A stretch of DNA of 45,475 bases, from contig JAQWGN010000006.1 in the NCBI GenBank assembly GCA_029238215.1, positions 1-45,475 on the forward strand, in the 5' to 3' direction. Position numbers and translations under genes: made by a program. The DNA comes from Flavobacteriaceae bacterium (GTDB lineage Bacteria > Bacteroidota > Bacteroidia > Flavobacteriales > Flavobacteriaceae). The notes beneath the pieces were generated by a model. That model was given only the letters and a program-made list of their open reading frames with translations. It did not search any database and was not told where the DNA came from. Every line of letters starts with the position of its first letter. The first letter of the stretch is position 1. Below are positions 18,832 through 26,183 of the stretch, in pieces.

Positions 18832-19791
18832 ATGGGATTAAAAGAATACACATTTACCGAAAAAATTGACACCCGCTCAGGCTTTGGTGTTGGCTTAGCC
18901 GAATTGGGGCAAGAAAATCCTGAAGTGGTTGCACTTTGTGCTGACCTTACGGGCTCATTAAAAATGAACGCATTTAAGGACGCACATCCAGACCGCTTTT
19001 TTCAGATTGGAATTGCAGAAGCAAACATGATGGGAATTGCAGCTGGGATGACTATTGGTGGGAAAATTCCATTTACAGGTACTTTTGCTAACTTTTCAAC
19101 CGGTCGTGTATACGATCAGATACGCCAATCGATAGCCTATTCGCATAAAAATGTAAAAATTTGTGCATCACATGCTGGAGTTACTTTGGGTGAAGACGGA
19201 GCTACGCACCAGATTTTAGAAGATTTAGGCCTAATGAAAATGCTTCCTGGAATGACTGTAATCAATACATGTGATTTTGAACAGACAAGAAAAGCGACTC
19301 ATGCCATTGCAGCGCATTACGGACCTGTGTATTTACGTTTTGGACGACCTAGCGTGCCTAACTTTACTACTGAGCTTCCATTTGAAATTGGCAAAGGAAT
19401 TCTTTTACAAGAAGGAACGGATATTACGTTAGTAGCTACTGGACATTTGGTTTGGGAAGCACTTGAAGCTGCCAAGTCTTTATATGCGCTTGGTATTCGT
19501 GCAGAGGTTATCAATATCCACACCATCAAGCCATTAGATGATGCCTTAATTCTACAATCAGTAAAAAAAACCGGAGCTGTTGTAAGTTGTGAAGAACACA
19601 ATTACCTAGGGGGTCTTGGAGAAAGTATTGCCCGTGTTTTGGCAGAGCAGCACCCTACTCCACAAGGCTTTATTGCCACTCAAGATACCTTTGGAGAATC
19701 TGGTACACCAGCGCAACTCATGGAAAAATACGGACTAAATGCTGATGCTATTGTTCGTAAAGCGCAAGAAGTAATCGCGAAGAAAGCTTAG
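18832..19791 (+). CDS. Transketolase, C-terminal (pyrimidine-binding) subunit
   Basis: 319 residues with the pyrimidine-binding domain (TRSGFGVGLAELGQENPEVVALCADLTGS, FQIGIAEANMMGIAAGM with the conserved Glu, FANFSTGRVYDQIRQSIAY, ASHAGVTLGEDGATHQILEDLGLM) and the C-terminal transketolase domain (LVATGHLVWEALEAAKSL, EEHNYLGGLGESIARVL). It pairs with the upstream subunit to form the active enzyme. The stop overlaps that of the convergent lipoprotein gene by 4 nt. Confidence 0.94.
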   Translation: MGLKEYTFTEKIDTRSGFGVGLAELGQENPEVVALCADLTGSLKMNAFKDAHPDRFFQIGIAEANMMGIAAGMTIGGKIPFTGTFANFSTGRVYDQIRQSIAYSHKNVKICASHAGVTLGEDGATHQILEDLGLMKMLPGMTVINTCDFEQTRKATHAIAAHYGPVYLRFGRPSVPNFTTELPFEIGKGILLQEGTDITLVATGHLVWEALEAAKSLYALGIRAEVINIHTIKPLDDALILQSVKKTGAVVSCEEHNYLGGLGESIARVLAEQHPTPQGFIATQDTFGESGTPAQLMEKYGLNADAIVRKAQEVIAKKA

Positions 19792-20675
19792 TTATTATCT
19801 AAATAGTCTGGAGTTCCATCGTTGTCTGTATCATCAGGAATTCCATTTTGATCTACGTCGTATTCGTCTTTGGTTAGAATACCATCGTTATCGTCATCAC
19901 TATCTCTATAGTTGACAATACCATCTCCGTCGGAGTCATCATCAAAATAGATGTCATTATCTATGTTCTCTAGAAATGTAGGTACCGTATCCCCATCGTG
20001 ATCTGTTGTATTATAAGTATATAAATCTACAGCAAAAATTAAAGGCGAGTATATTATTGGAAAACTATTTGTATTGTTATAATACCCTAAGGCAGAGGGC
20101 ATAAAGATCGCCGCTGATCCAAAACCGTCAAAAGCGTATGTACCGTCAGTATCATAGGCATACGTGCCTTTTTTTATATAAGGCATAAGTGCTGCAAAGC
20201 CTTTTACAACGCCTAGGGATTCAAACCATACTGGTAATGTCCTTTCATCAAACGTAGAAAGATTCAACAACATTCCTTTATAGGTAACATAAACACTGTC
20301 GGCTATTGTTGGAGATGTGAGTCCTTTACCTTCACGAATGTTAAGCACGTAAGCTGTATGGTCATGGTACACGCTATTGGCATCTTTAACCTGAAGGGTA
20401 ATCGTTTCTACTTGATCTATTAAAGGAATTTTATTTGCGTTGGCACCTTGAATGGTGTCAATAGTAAACGTGACATGCGCATCACTAGCTGCAACATTAT
20501 ATTCTTCGTAGTTGTAAAATCGAGTTTGCAAGAAGTTTAATAACGAATCGTTATCTATGGCGCGTTGCTCTGGGTATTCTTTGGCTGGGGTAACAAAACC
20601 ACGTTGTTGCTCCTCGCAAGAGGTCGATAGTAGTAATGCGCAAAAAAGTCCAAAAAAAAGCGTTAGTTTGTTCAT
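19788..20675 (-). CDS. FKBP-like peptidyl-prolyl isomerase lipoprotein with TSP3-type repeats
   Basis: 295 residues. A lipoprotein signal peptide ends at Cys20 (LLLSTSCEEQ). The middle (about 95-215) looks like an FKBP fold: GKGLTSPTIADSVYVTYKGML...FDER, then SLGVVKGFAALMPYIKKGT and FGSAAIFMPSALGY. Similar lipoproteins are linked to gliding motility in flavobacteria (GldI group). The last 70 residues are a run of DxDxDG-type, thrombospondin-3-like repeats (DHDGDTVPTF, DSDGDGIVNYRDSDDDNDG, DVDQNGIPDDTDNDG) that should bind calcium. It probably acts as a periplasmic or outer-membrane folding factor; the calcium tail is an unusual addition. The stop overlaps the transketolase stop, convergent. 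Confidence 0.82.
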   Translation of the reverse strand: MNKLTLFFGLFCALLLSTSCEEQQRGFVTPAKEYPEQRAIDNDSLLNFLQTRFYNYEEYNVAASDAHVTFTIDTIQGANANKIPLIDQVETITLQVKDANSVYHDHTAYVLNIREGKGLTSPTIADSVYVTYKGMLLNLSTFDERTLPVWFESLGVVKGFAALMPYIKKGTYAYDTDGTYAFDGFGSAAIFMPSALGYYNNTNSFPIIYSPLIFAVDLYTYNTTDHDGDTVPTFLENIDNDIYFDDDSDGDGIVNYRDSDDDNDGILTKDEYDVDQNGIPDDTDNDGTPDYLDNN

Positions 20676-20736
20676 GAATAAGATTTACTGTGCAAGATAC
20701 GATTTTCGTACGTTTTCACGAATACACAAATAAACC

Positions 20737-21108
20737 ATGCGAATCGATAAATACTTATGGGCTGTCCGATTTTTTAAATCTCGAAATGAAGCTAGCATAG
20801 CCTGTAAAAAAGGGTATGTTGCAGTAGGTGGGCAACAAGCTAAACCCTCAAGAGAGGTTTACAGTTCCGACAAAATATCTGTTCGAAAAAATCAACTAAC
20901 AACTGAACTTTATGTCATCGACTTGCCCAAAAGTCGTGTTGGTGCCAAGCTCGTACCCCAATACTGTAAAAACATAACACCTGCAGAAACTGTTGAACTT
21001 CACAATGCTGTCCTAGAAAATCAACGCCTTTCACGTATAAAAGGAGCTGGACGTCCAAGTAAAAAAGATCGGCGTGATTTAGATGATTTTACAGAAAGTG
21101 ACTCCTAA
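20737..21108 (+). CDS. S4-domain RNA-binding protein (Hsp15-like)
   Basis: 123 residues. The N-terminal S4 domain (MRIDKYLWAVRFFKSRNEASIACKKG..AVGGQQAKPSREV) is typical of Hsp15/RluA-type RNA binding. The C-terminal 40 residues are charged (GAGRPSKKDRRDLDDFTE). Hsp15 binds stalled 50S subunits carrying peptidyl-tRNA, and a similar role is likely but not shown. It starts a short plus-strand pair with the phosphoribosyltransferase 23 nt downstream. Confidence 0.88.
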   Translation: MRIDKYLWAVRFFKSRNEASIACKKGYVAVGGQQAKPSREVYSSDKISVRKNQLTTELYVIDLPKSRVGAKLVPQYCKNITPAETVELHNAVLENQRLSRIKGAGRPSKKDRRDLDDFTESDS

Positions 21109-21131
21109 AGTTTATTGTTTATTTTAGCATT

Positions 21132-21626
21132 ATGAGCGAAATCATTTTAACGGCAACACAAATTGAGCATAAATTGGAACGAATGGCGTTTCAAATTTTA
21201 GAAGCCAATAGCAATAACGACACCATAATCATTGCTGGCATTTTAAAAAATGGTTATGCTGTAGCAGTACAAATCGCGACATTTCTGGAAAAGAATTCGT
21301 CAAAAGAAATTTTACGTTGTGAAATTAATATGGATAAAAAGAATCCCAATACGCAAATTTCAACTTCTCTTAAAGAAAGCGAGTATATAAACAAATCGGT
21401 TACTATTGTTGATGATGTGCTACATTCTGGAACCACATTAATTTATGCTGTAAGGCATTTTTTAAATGTTCCGCTAGCGCAATGCAAAACCGCTGTACTT
21501 ATTGACAGAAACCATAAAAAGTTTCCAATAAAAGCGGATTTTAAGGGCTTGTCACTTTCTACATCAATAAATGAAAATGTTGTGGTGCTAATAGAAAGTA
21601 CGGGGATGACTGCTGTTTTAGAGTAG
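21132..21626 (+). CDS. PyrR-like phosphoribosyltransferase
   Basis: 164 residues of the type I phosphoribosyltransferase fold, with the PRPP-binding motif VTIVDDVLHSGTTLIYA (about 91-107) and the N-terminal IIIAGILKNGYAVAVQIA loop. Length and the C-terminal AVLIDRNHKKFPIKADFKGLSL resemble PyrR (uracil phosphoribosyltransferase/pyrimidine attenuator). The usual flavobacterial neighbours, the S4 protein and shikimate kinase, are both present. Whether it makes UMP or uses another base is not decided by sequence. Confidence 0.82.
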   Translation: MSEIILTATQIEHKLERMAFQILEANSNNDTIIIAGILKNGYAVAVQIATFLEKNSSKEILRCEINMDKKNPNTQISTSLKESEYINKSVTIVDDVLHSGTTLIYAVRHFLNVPLAQCKTAVLIDRNHKKFPIKADFKGLSLSTSINENVVVLIESTGMTAVLE

Positions 21627-21682
21627 CTTCCGGGCAATAATGAAAAGGTAAGGCTTGCATCTTTAAGTGTTAAACCAAATAA

Positions 21683-22465
21683 CTATTTATATTCAACTCC
21701 ATTAGAAGTTTTTATAGCTATCCTACCAGTATCATCTATTCTATTTAAAAGAATGGATATTTTCTGCTCTTTAAAGTACTCTTGTACTGCCTTTCTGCAA
21801 CCTTTCCAAAATCCATAATCATCAATTATTAAAACGCCATTTTGAGTCAAATTAGGAAATAGAAATGTTAACTCATGTTTTGTAGATTCATACCAGTCAG
21901 TATCTAACCGTAACAAAGCTATTCTTTCATTTGGAATTACACGGGGAATAGTATCCTCAACTTTCCCTTTAACATAAACTAAATTACTTTCCTCATATTG
22001 CGTAAGGCGTAAATTCCTTTGAACATCAACCAAATTTGCTAAACACCATACAGAATTTTCCTTATTACTGATATTTGCTTTTAGTGAAGTAGATGCATCA
22101 ACTCCATCACGAGTGACATCTTTATCCGTCGGATCTGACATACCATCAAAAGTGTCATACAAGTATATTTTTCTATTAGAATTTCTATTCTCAAGCATTT
22201 TTGCAATTAACATGGCGCTTCCGCCTCGCCAGACTCCGCATTCAACAAATGATCCGCCTATATTATTTGATAGCACATATTCAACTGAAAGGTATAAACT
22301 ATACATCCTTTCAACAGATGTCATTGTATATGGCTTACATAAATCATATATTTCCCAAAACTCTTTTTCTTTCATATCCTTTGTTGATCCAAAAGATACT
22401 TCAGATGTAGTTTTGTGTAAAGAATATCCTAGTTTATTAATTAATCGTTTTATTAAAGTTTTCAT
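21683..22465 (-). CDS. TylF/MycF-family methyltransferase
   Basis: 260 residues. The SAM-binding motif SFVECGVWRGGSAMLIAKML is near 75-95, followed by LYDTFDGMSDP, KGKVEDTIP and the metal-site segment RLDTDWYESTKHELTFLFP with GVLIIDDYGFWKG. The family methylates sugar hydroxyls of macrolides (TylF, MycF), and related genes are common in O-antigen and polysaccharide loci. It stands alone here, 5 nt after shikimate kinase in the same direction, between two genes that are otherwise neighbours in flavobacteria. Codons are visibly more AT-rich than those of the flanking genes, which hints at acquisition by transfer. The substrate is unknown. Confidence 0.85.
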   Translation of the reverse strand: MKTLIKRLINKLGYSLHKTTSEVSFGSTKDMKEKEFWEIYDLCKPYTMTSVERMYSLYLSVEYVLSNNIGGSFVECGVWRGGSAMLIAKMLENRNSNRKIYLYDTFDGMSDPTDKDVTRDGVDASTSLKANISNKENSVWCLANLVDVQRNLRLTQYEESNLVYVKGKVEDTIPRVIPNERIALLRLDTDWYESTKHELTFLFPNLTQNGVLIIDDYGFWKGCRKAVQEYFKEQKISILLNRIDDTGRIAIKTSNGVEYK

Positions 22466-22470
22466 TTAAT

Positions 22471-23016
22471 CTAAATTTCTGTTAATGCACAAACCTTCCT
22501 TACAACCTCAGTTACTGAAAGTTCTGAAACATGAATATGGTGTGGAGCTTGTGTATAAAAAGCTTGCCGTTCAAAAATATGTTTTGCTATAAATTCTTTT
22601 AATTCACTTTCAGTTGCTGCGTGTGCTATCAATGGACGGCTTTCACGACCTTCATACAAACGATCTGCTAATTCTGAAGGTGTAGCTTTTAAATAAAAAA
22701 CGTGTGGCGTTGCTGCCAAAATTTGCTTAAGATTATTATGGTAACACGGAGTGCCTCCCCCTAGTGAAATAACTTTAGGAGTAGTTTCAACAAGTATTTC
22801 TTTTAAGGTGTCGTGTTCAATTTCTCGAAACAACTTGGCGCCCTTTTTAACAAACAAATCTGGAACAGACATGTCGAACTGTTCTTCAATACGCGTATCG
22901 AGATCTACAAAAGGGATCGCTAATGCCTCTGAAAGGGCCGCTCCAACAGTAGACTTACCACTACCCATATAACCCAATAAAATGATGCTGTTTGTATTGT
23001 AAAAATTAGAACTCAT
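22471..23016 (-). CDS. aroK: Shikimate kinase
   Basis: 181 residues. Phosphorylates shikimate with ATP on the way to chorismate. P-loop GYMGSGKSTVG (15-25), the shikimate-binding DLDTRIEE (38-45), FREIEHDTLKEIL, and the Walker B-like SLGGGTPCY (about 85) are present; the lid arginine lies in YEGRESRPL. Length is normal. A TAnnTTTG box lies just upstream on the minus strand (23037-23044). The divergent tRNA cluster starts 87 nt away. Confidence 0.95.
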   Translation of the reverse strand: MSSNFYNTNSIILLGYMGSGKSTVGAALSEALAIPFVDLDTRIEEQFDMSVPDLFVKKGAKLFREIEHDTLKEILVETTPKVISLGGGTPCYHNNLKQILAATPHVFYLKATPSELADRLYEGRESRPLIAHAATESELKEFIAKHIFERQAFYTQAPHHIHVSELSVTEVVRKVCALTEI

Positions 23017-23036
23017 AAAACATATTAATTGAACTG

Positions 23037-23044
23037 CAAATTTA
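23037..23044 (-). promoter_or_regulatory. Bacteroidota -7 promoter box for aroK
   Basis: TAAATTTG on the minus strand, 20 nt before the aroK ATG. No good TTG at the -33 distance was found. Confidence 0.5.
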
Positions 23045-23058
23045 GCGGAATTTTATCT

Positions 23059-23089
23059 TTGAATAATCGTCAAAATGAGCCTATATTTG
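23059..23089 (+). promoter_or_regulatory. Promoter of the tRNA-Lys/Lys/Leu cluster
   Basis: TTG (23059-23061), 20-nt spacer, TATATTTG (23082-23089), followed 14 nt later by the first tRNA base. A full match to the Bacteroidota -33/-7 pattern. Confidence 0.75.
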
Positions 23090-23103
23090 CAGCTTCAAAA
23101 ACC

Positions 23104-23176
23104 GACTTGGTAGCTCAGCTGGTAGAGCATCTCCCTTTTAAGGAGAGGGTCCTGGGTTCGAACCCCAGCCAAGTCA
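23104..23176 (+). tRNA. tRNA-Lys(TTT), copy 1
   Basis: A 73-nt cloverleaf: acceptor GACTTGG/CCAAGTC, D arm GCTC...GAGC, anticodon stem TCTCC/GGAGA with loop CTTTTAA (anticodon TTT), T arm CTGGG-TTCGAAC-CCCAG, discriminator A. The CCA end is not encoded. Confidence 0.97.
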
Positions 23177-23185
23177 CAAGTATCA

Positions 23186-23258
23186 GACTTGGTAGCTCAG
23201 CTGGTAGAGCATCTCCCTTTTAAGGAGAGGGTCCTGGGTTCGAACCCCAGCCAAGTCA
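23186..23258 (+). tRNA. tRNA-Lys(TTT), copy 2
   Basis: Identical over all 73 nt to the copy at 23104, separated from it by only 9 nt. The tandem pair is a recent or gene-converted duplication and is surely co-transcribed. Confidence 0.97.
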
Positions 23259-23272
23259 CTTCTTCACCAAAG

Positions 23273-23358
23273 GCGCACGTGGCGGAACTGGTAGACGCGC
23301 TAGGTTGAGGGCCTAGTGGGAGTTAAATCCCGTGGAGGTTCGATTCCTCTCGTGCGCA
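23273..23358 (+). tRNA. tRNA-Leu(GAG)
   Basis: An 86-nt class II tRNA with a long variable arm: acceptor GCGCACG/CGTGCGC, anticodon stem CTAGG/CCTAG with loop TTGAGGG (anticodon GAG), T loop TTCGATT, discriminator A. A T-rich run follows (23362-23369). The promoter of the MerR regulator begins about 40 nt downstream. Confidence 0.95.
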
Positions 23359-23400
23359 CGTCTTTTTTTAGCTTTTCTACTTCATCAAGAATTTATTTAC

Positions 23401-23438
23401 TAACTTTGTTTAATATTATCTTCACAAAGTTAAACAAA
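23401..23438 (+). promoter_or_regulatory. Promoter/operator of the MerR (CarH-like) gene
   Basis: TAACTTTG (23401-23408) is a TAnnTTTG -7 box. Overlapping it is an inverted repeat: TTTGTTTAAT (23405-23414), 14-nt spacer, GTTAAACAAA (23429-23438); 9 of 10 positions are symmetric and the right arm ends on the A of the start codon. The same element, in the same register to the -7 box, recurs before the photolyase operon (31953-31990). A protein bound here would cover the transcript start, so autorepression by the gene product is the natural reading. No clear -33 TTG. Confidence 0.75.
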
Positions 23439-24343
23439 TGAATCGCGTCAAAAATAGTTTTAGCATAAAGAACCTCGAACATCTCTCGGGAATTAAAGCA
23501 CACACGATTCGTATTTGGGAAAAACGGTACAATCTTTTTGAACCCGAAAGAACAGACACCAACATTAGAATGTATAATCTTGAGAACCTTCAAAAACTTC
23601 TCAACGTTACATTGTTATATAATAATGGATATAAAATTTCAAAGATTGCAAAGCAATCTCCCGATGAAATAAAGGAAAACATTCACAACCTTACCGTTAA
23701 CAAAAACTCTGACGACTGGTCTATTGGGCTCTTTAAACTAGCCATGATTAATTTTGATCAACGCATTTTTACAAAAACATTTAATGAGCTTTTAGAGCTG
23801 TATTCATTTAATGAAATATTTAAAAATGTTTTTATTCCATTATTAAATGAACTTGGTGTATTGTGGCAAACGAACTCTATAAGCCCATCTCATGAACACT
23901 TTATAACAAGTCTTATAAAACAAAAGATTCATTCGATTTGTGAGGATCTCCAGCTTAATGAACCGAAAAGAAAAGATAGAAGGTTTGTGTTATTCCTTCC
24001 CAGTAATGAAATACACGAGTTAGGCCTTTTATATTTACACTATGAAGTTTTGTCAAAAGGATTTCAATCTGTTTTTTTAGGTCAATCTGTTCCTATCGAA
24101 AGTTTAAACAACTTGGTTGATATAGGAGAACCAATAACGTTTATCTCTTACTTTACCATTGAGCCCACACAAGACAAAGTTGAAGCATATCTAAATACTT
24201 TTCACGCTGAAATTATTGAAAATATGGATAGTGAATTTTGGGTATTAGGCTATCAAGTGCAATTCATTAAAAAAGAATTACCCAATAAAATGCATTCATT
24301 CACTTCTATCGATCAACTGGTAGAAGCATTGGCACTTCTTTAA
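23438..24343 (+). CDS. MerR-family B12-binding light-responsive regulator (CarH/LitR type)
   Basis: 301 residues. N-terminal MerR winged helix (8-75: FSIKNLEHLSGIKAHTIRIW, WEKRYNLFEPERT, IRMYNLENLQKL). It is followed by a helical cap domain and a cobalamin-binding domain. The cap carries W-x9-EH (W143, E153, H154) and the B12 domain E-x-H-x-x-G (E191, H193, G196), the signature positions that hold adenosylcobalamin and its lower-axial histidine in CarH. In CarH the AdoCbl-bound tetramer represses DNA in the dark, and light breaks it up. It is followed by crtB and crtZ, and its operator is shared with the photolyase operon, so it probably controls both in response to light. Family and motifs are seen; AdoCbl use and light response are inferred. 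Confidence 0.88.
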   Translation: MNRVKNSFSIKNLEHLSGIKAHTIRIWEKRYNLFEPERTDTNIRMYNLENLQKLLNVTLLYNNGYKISKIAKQSPDEIKENIHNLTVNKNSDDWSIGLFKLAMINFDQRIFTKTFNELLELYSFNEIFKNVFIPLLNELGVLWQTNSISPSHEHFITSLIKQKIHSICEDLQLNEPKRKDRRFVLFLPSNEIHELGLLYLHYEVLSKGFQSVFLGQSVPIESLNNLVDIGEPITFISYFTIEPTQDKVEAYLNTFHAEIIENMDSEFWVLGYQVQFIKKELPNKMHSFTSIDQLVEALALL

Positions 24344-24422
24344 TAACTGGCACTCAATTTTTGTTGTGTTTCATTTTAAATAAATTATTCCACTATATTT
24401 ACATCAATCAAGGGAAATTAAT

Positions 24423-25262
24423 ATGAAGGCGTTATTTGATAATGTATCGCACCATTGCAGCAAAGTTGTTACTGAAACATACAGTACCTCTTTTTCTCTT
24501 GCGACCCGAATGCTCTCTAATGAAATTCGTCAAGACATTTATAACATCTATGGATTTGTTCGTTTTGCCGATGAGATTGTTGATTCTTTTCATAATTACA
24601 ACAAACCCATTTTGTTTGATCGCTTTGAACAAGCATTAAATGACGCCCTTACTGACACGATTAGCTTAAACCCAATCTTAAACAGTTTTCAAGAAACCGT
24701 TCATCGTTATAATATTGACCGCGAATATATCAATGCCTTTATGCAAAGTATGCGCTGGGATTTATCAAAGAAAGTATATGAAACTGAAGAAGAATACAAA
24801 CAGTACATCTATGGTTCGGCAGACGTTGTTGGATTGATGTGTTTAAAGGTATTTGTAAAAGGTGATACTGCATTATTTAATGAGTTAAAATCCTCAGCCA
24901 TGGGCTTGGGCTCTGCCTTTCAAAAAGTAAATTTTTTACGTGACCTTAAGGCAGATCATGATCAACTGGAACGCACATATTTTCCAAATATTGACATGCG
25001 TGACTTTAGTGAAGACTCAAAACAACTTATCATAGAAGAAATTGAGGCAGATTTTAAACTTGGGCTGTCGGGGATATTCAAATTACCTGATGATGCAAAA
25101 TTTGGTGTTTATACCGCGTATAAATATTATTTAAGGTTACTCAAAAAACTAAAGAATACACCGTCTACTCAAATAAAATCGAAGCGAATACGTGTACCCA
25201 ACTATCAAAAAGTAGATGTGCTCGCACGTTCTTTTATTCGCTATCGATTTAATGTTCTTTAA
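24423..25262 (+). CDS. crtB: Phytoene synthase
   Basis: 279 residues. Condenses two geranylgeranyl diphosphates to phytoene, the first committed step of carotenoid synthesis. Both Asp-rich motifs are present: the first as DEIVD (50-54, in VRFADEIVDSF) and the second as DLKAD (174-178, in KVNFLRDLKAD). SFSLATRML near 23-31 and YGSADVVGLMCLKVF are also typical. It lies 79 nt after the MerR gene and 11 nt before crtZ. TATATTTA before the start could be a weak promoter, so transcription may come from merR, from its own site, or both. The phytoene desaturase gene (crtI) usually next to it is missing here. Confidence 0.93.
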   Translation: MKALFDNVSHHCSKVVTETYSTSFSLATRMLSNEIRQDIYNIYGFVRFADEIVDSFHNYNKPILFDRFEQALNDALTDTISLNPILNSFQETVHRYNIDREYINAFMQSMRWDLSKKVYETEEEYKQYIYGSADVVGLMCLKVFVKGDTALFNELKSSAMGLGSAFQKVNFLRDLKADHDQLERTYFPNIDMRDFSEDSKQLIIEEIEADFKLGLSGIFKLPDDAKFGVYTAYKYYLRLLKKLKNTPSTQIKSKRIRVPNYQKVDVLARSFIRYRFNVL

Positions 25263-25273
25263 TTAATTCATCC

Positions 25274-25720
25274 ATGAGTTTGATTGTTCAACTTCTAGTT
25301 TTTATCACAACATTTCTAGTGATGGAATTTATGGCATGGTTTACTCATAAGTATGTGATGCACGGATTTTTATGGTCTATCCATAGAGATCACCACAAAA
25401 AAAACCATAAATCATGGTTTGAACGCAACGATTTATTCTTTATTTTCTATGCAGTAGTTAGTGCAGGTTGTGTAATTCTTTGGGGGGAATACCAATTCAC
25501 ACCTGGGTTAGCTATAGGTCTTGGGATATTCGCGTATGGATTGGCCTATTTCTTTGTTCATGATATTTTTATTCATCAACGATTTAAATTATGGCGAAAT
25601 GCAAATAACAGGTATGCACGTGGTGTAAGACGGGCTCATAAAATGCATCATAAACATTTGGATAAAGCACATGGCGAGTGTTTCGGCATGTTGTGGGTAC
25701 CAATGAAGTACTTTAAATAG
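25274..25720 (+). CDS. crtZ: Beta-carotene hydroxylase
   Basis: 148 residues, a membrane-bound di-iron hydroxylase of the fatty-acid-hydroxylase superfamily. All histidine clusters are in place: HKYVMH (25-30), HRDHH (37-41), FVHD (His96) and RAHKMHH (122-126). Hydrophobic stretches at about 3-22, 53-70 and 77-96 form the membrane part. It adds hydroxyls to the beta rings to give zeaxanthin, the common yellow pigment of marine flavobacteria. It lies 11 nt after crtB and its end overlaps the convergent ribH by 8 nt. Its substrate needs CrtI and CrtY, neither of which is encoded in this window. Confidence 0.93.
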   Translation: MSLIVQLLVFITTFLVMEFMAWFTHKYVMHGFLWSIHRDHHKKNHKSWFERNDLFFIFYAVVSAGCVILWGEYQFTPGLAIGLGIFAYGLAYFFVHDIFIHQRFKLWRNANNRYARGVRRAHKMHHKHLDKAHGECFGMLWVPMKYFK

Positions 25721-26180
25721 GGAAGTTTGCCATTTCTATTGCTGCAGCAGCAGCTTCAGCACCCTTATTGCCCAAAGCACCACCACTTCTAGACTTCGCT
25801 TGCTCCATTGTATCGTCTGTAAGAACTCCGAAAATAACTGGTGAAATGCCGAGAATATTTAGTTCTTTAATCCCTGAGGAAACTGCTTGACACACATAGT
25901 CAAAATGCGCTGTTTCACCTCGAATGACACTTCCAATAGCAATAACAGCATCTACCCCTGCATGAATGGCTCTTTTACAACCATAAATCAACTCAAAGCT
26001 TCCTGGTACTGGAATATGAATAATGTCGACACAACCCTTGGCCTCAAGTACTTTAAGAGCACCTTGGTATAAGTTATCTGTAATTGTAGAATTCCAGCCA
26101 GAAACAACAACAGCTATCCGCAAACCTTTTGCGCTAGGAATTTTTTCTAAATCCAATGCCGTATGTTGGGCAGTCGCCAT
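25713..26180 (-). CDS. ribH: 6,7-dimethyl-8-ribityllumazine synthase
   Basis: 155 residues. Joins 5-amino-6-ribitylaminouracil with dihydroxybutanone phosphate to form the lumazine precursor of riboflavin. Motifs: RIAVVVSGWNSTITDNL, VPGSFELIYGCKRAI, AVIAIGSVIRGETAHFDYVC (catalytic His in ETAHFD), PVIFGVLTDDTMEQA and GNKGAEAAAAAIEM. It lies 3 nt after the TPR membrane protein gene. Its product is also the antenna chromophore reported for the Fe-S photolyase class encoded at 35877, a possible functional link beyond supplying flavin. Confidence 0.96.
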   Translation of the reverse strand: MATAQHTALDLEKIPSAKGLRIAVVVSGWNSTITDNLYQGALKVLEAKGCVDIIHIPVPGSFELIYGCKRAIHAGVDAVIAIGSVIRGETAHFDYVCQAVSSGIKELNILGISPVIFGVLTDDTMEQAKSRSGGALGNKGAEAAAAAIEMANFPI

Positions 26181-26183
26181 AAG

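Noticed and set aside
21254-21637. Minus-strand frames opposite the phosphoribosyltransferase
   Set aside because: They lack any recognisable motif and lie fully antisense to a clear gene.
23029-23223. Plus-strand 64-codon frame
   Set aside because: It runs through the tRNA promoter and the tandem tRNA-Lys genes; its sequence is explained by the tRNAs.
24101-24112. AGTTTAAACAAC in the MerR gene
   Set aside because: It is coding and a short palindrome only; spacing and arm length do not fit the operator.
24355-24422. Possible operator before crtB (TTTTTGTTGTG...TTTTAAATAAA)
   Set aside because: The arms match poorly and symmetry is weak, so crtB is better explained by read-through from merR or an ordinary promoter.
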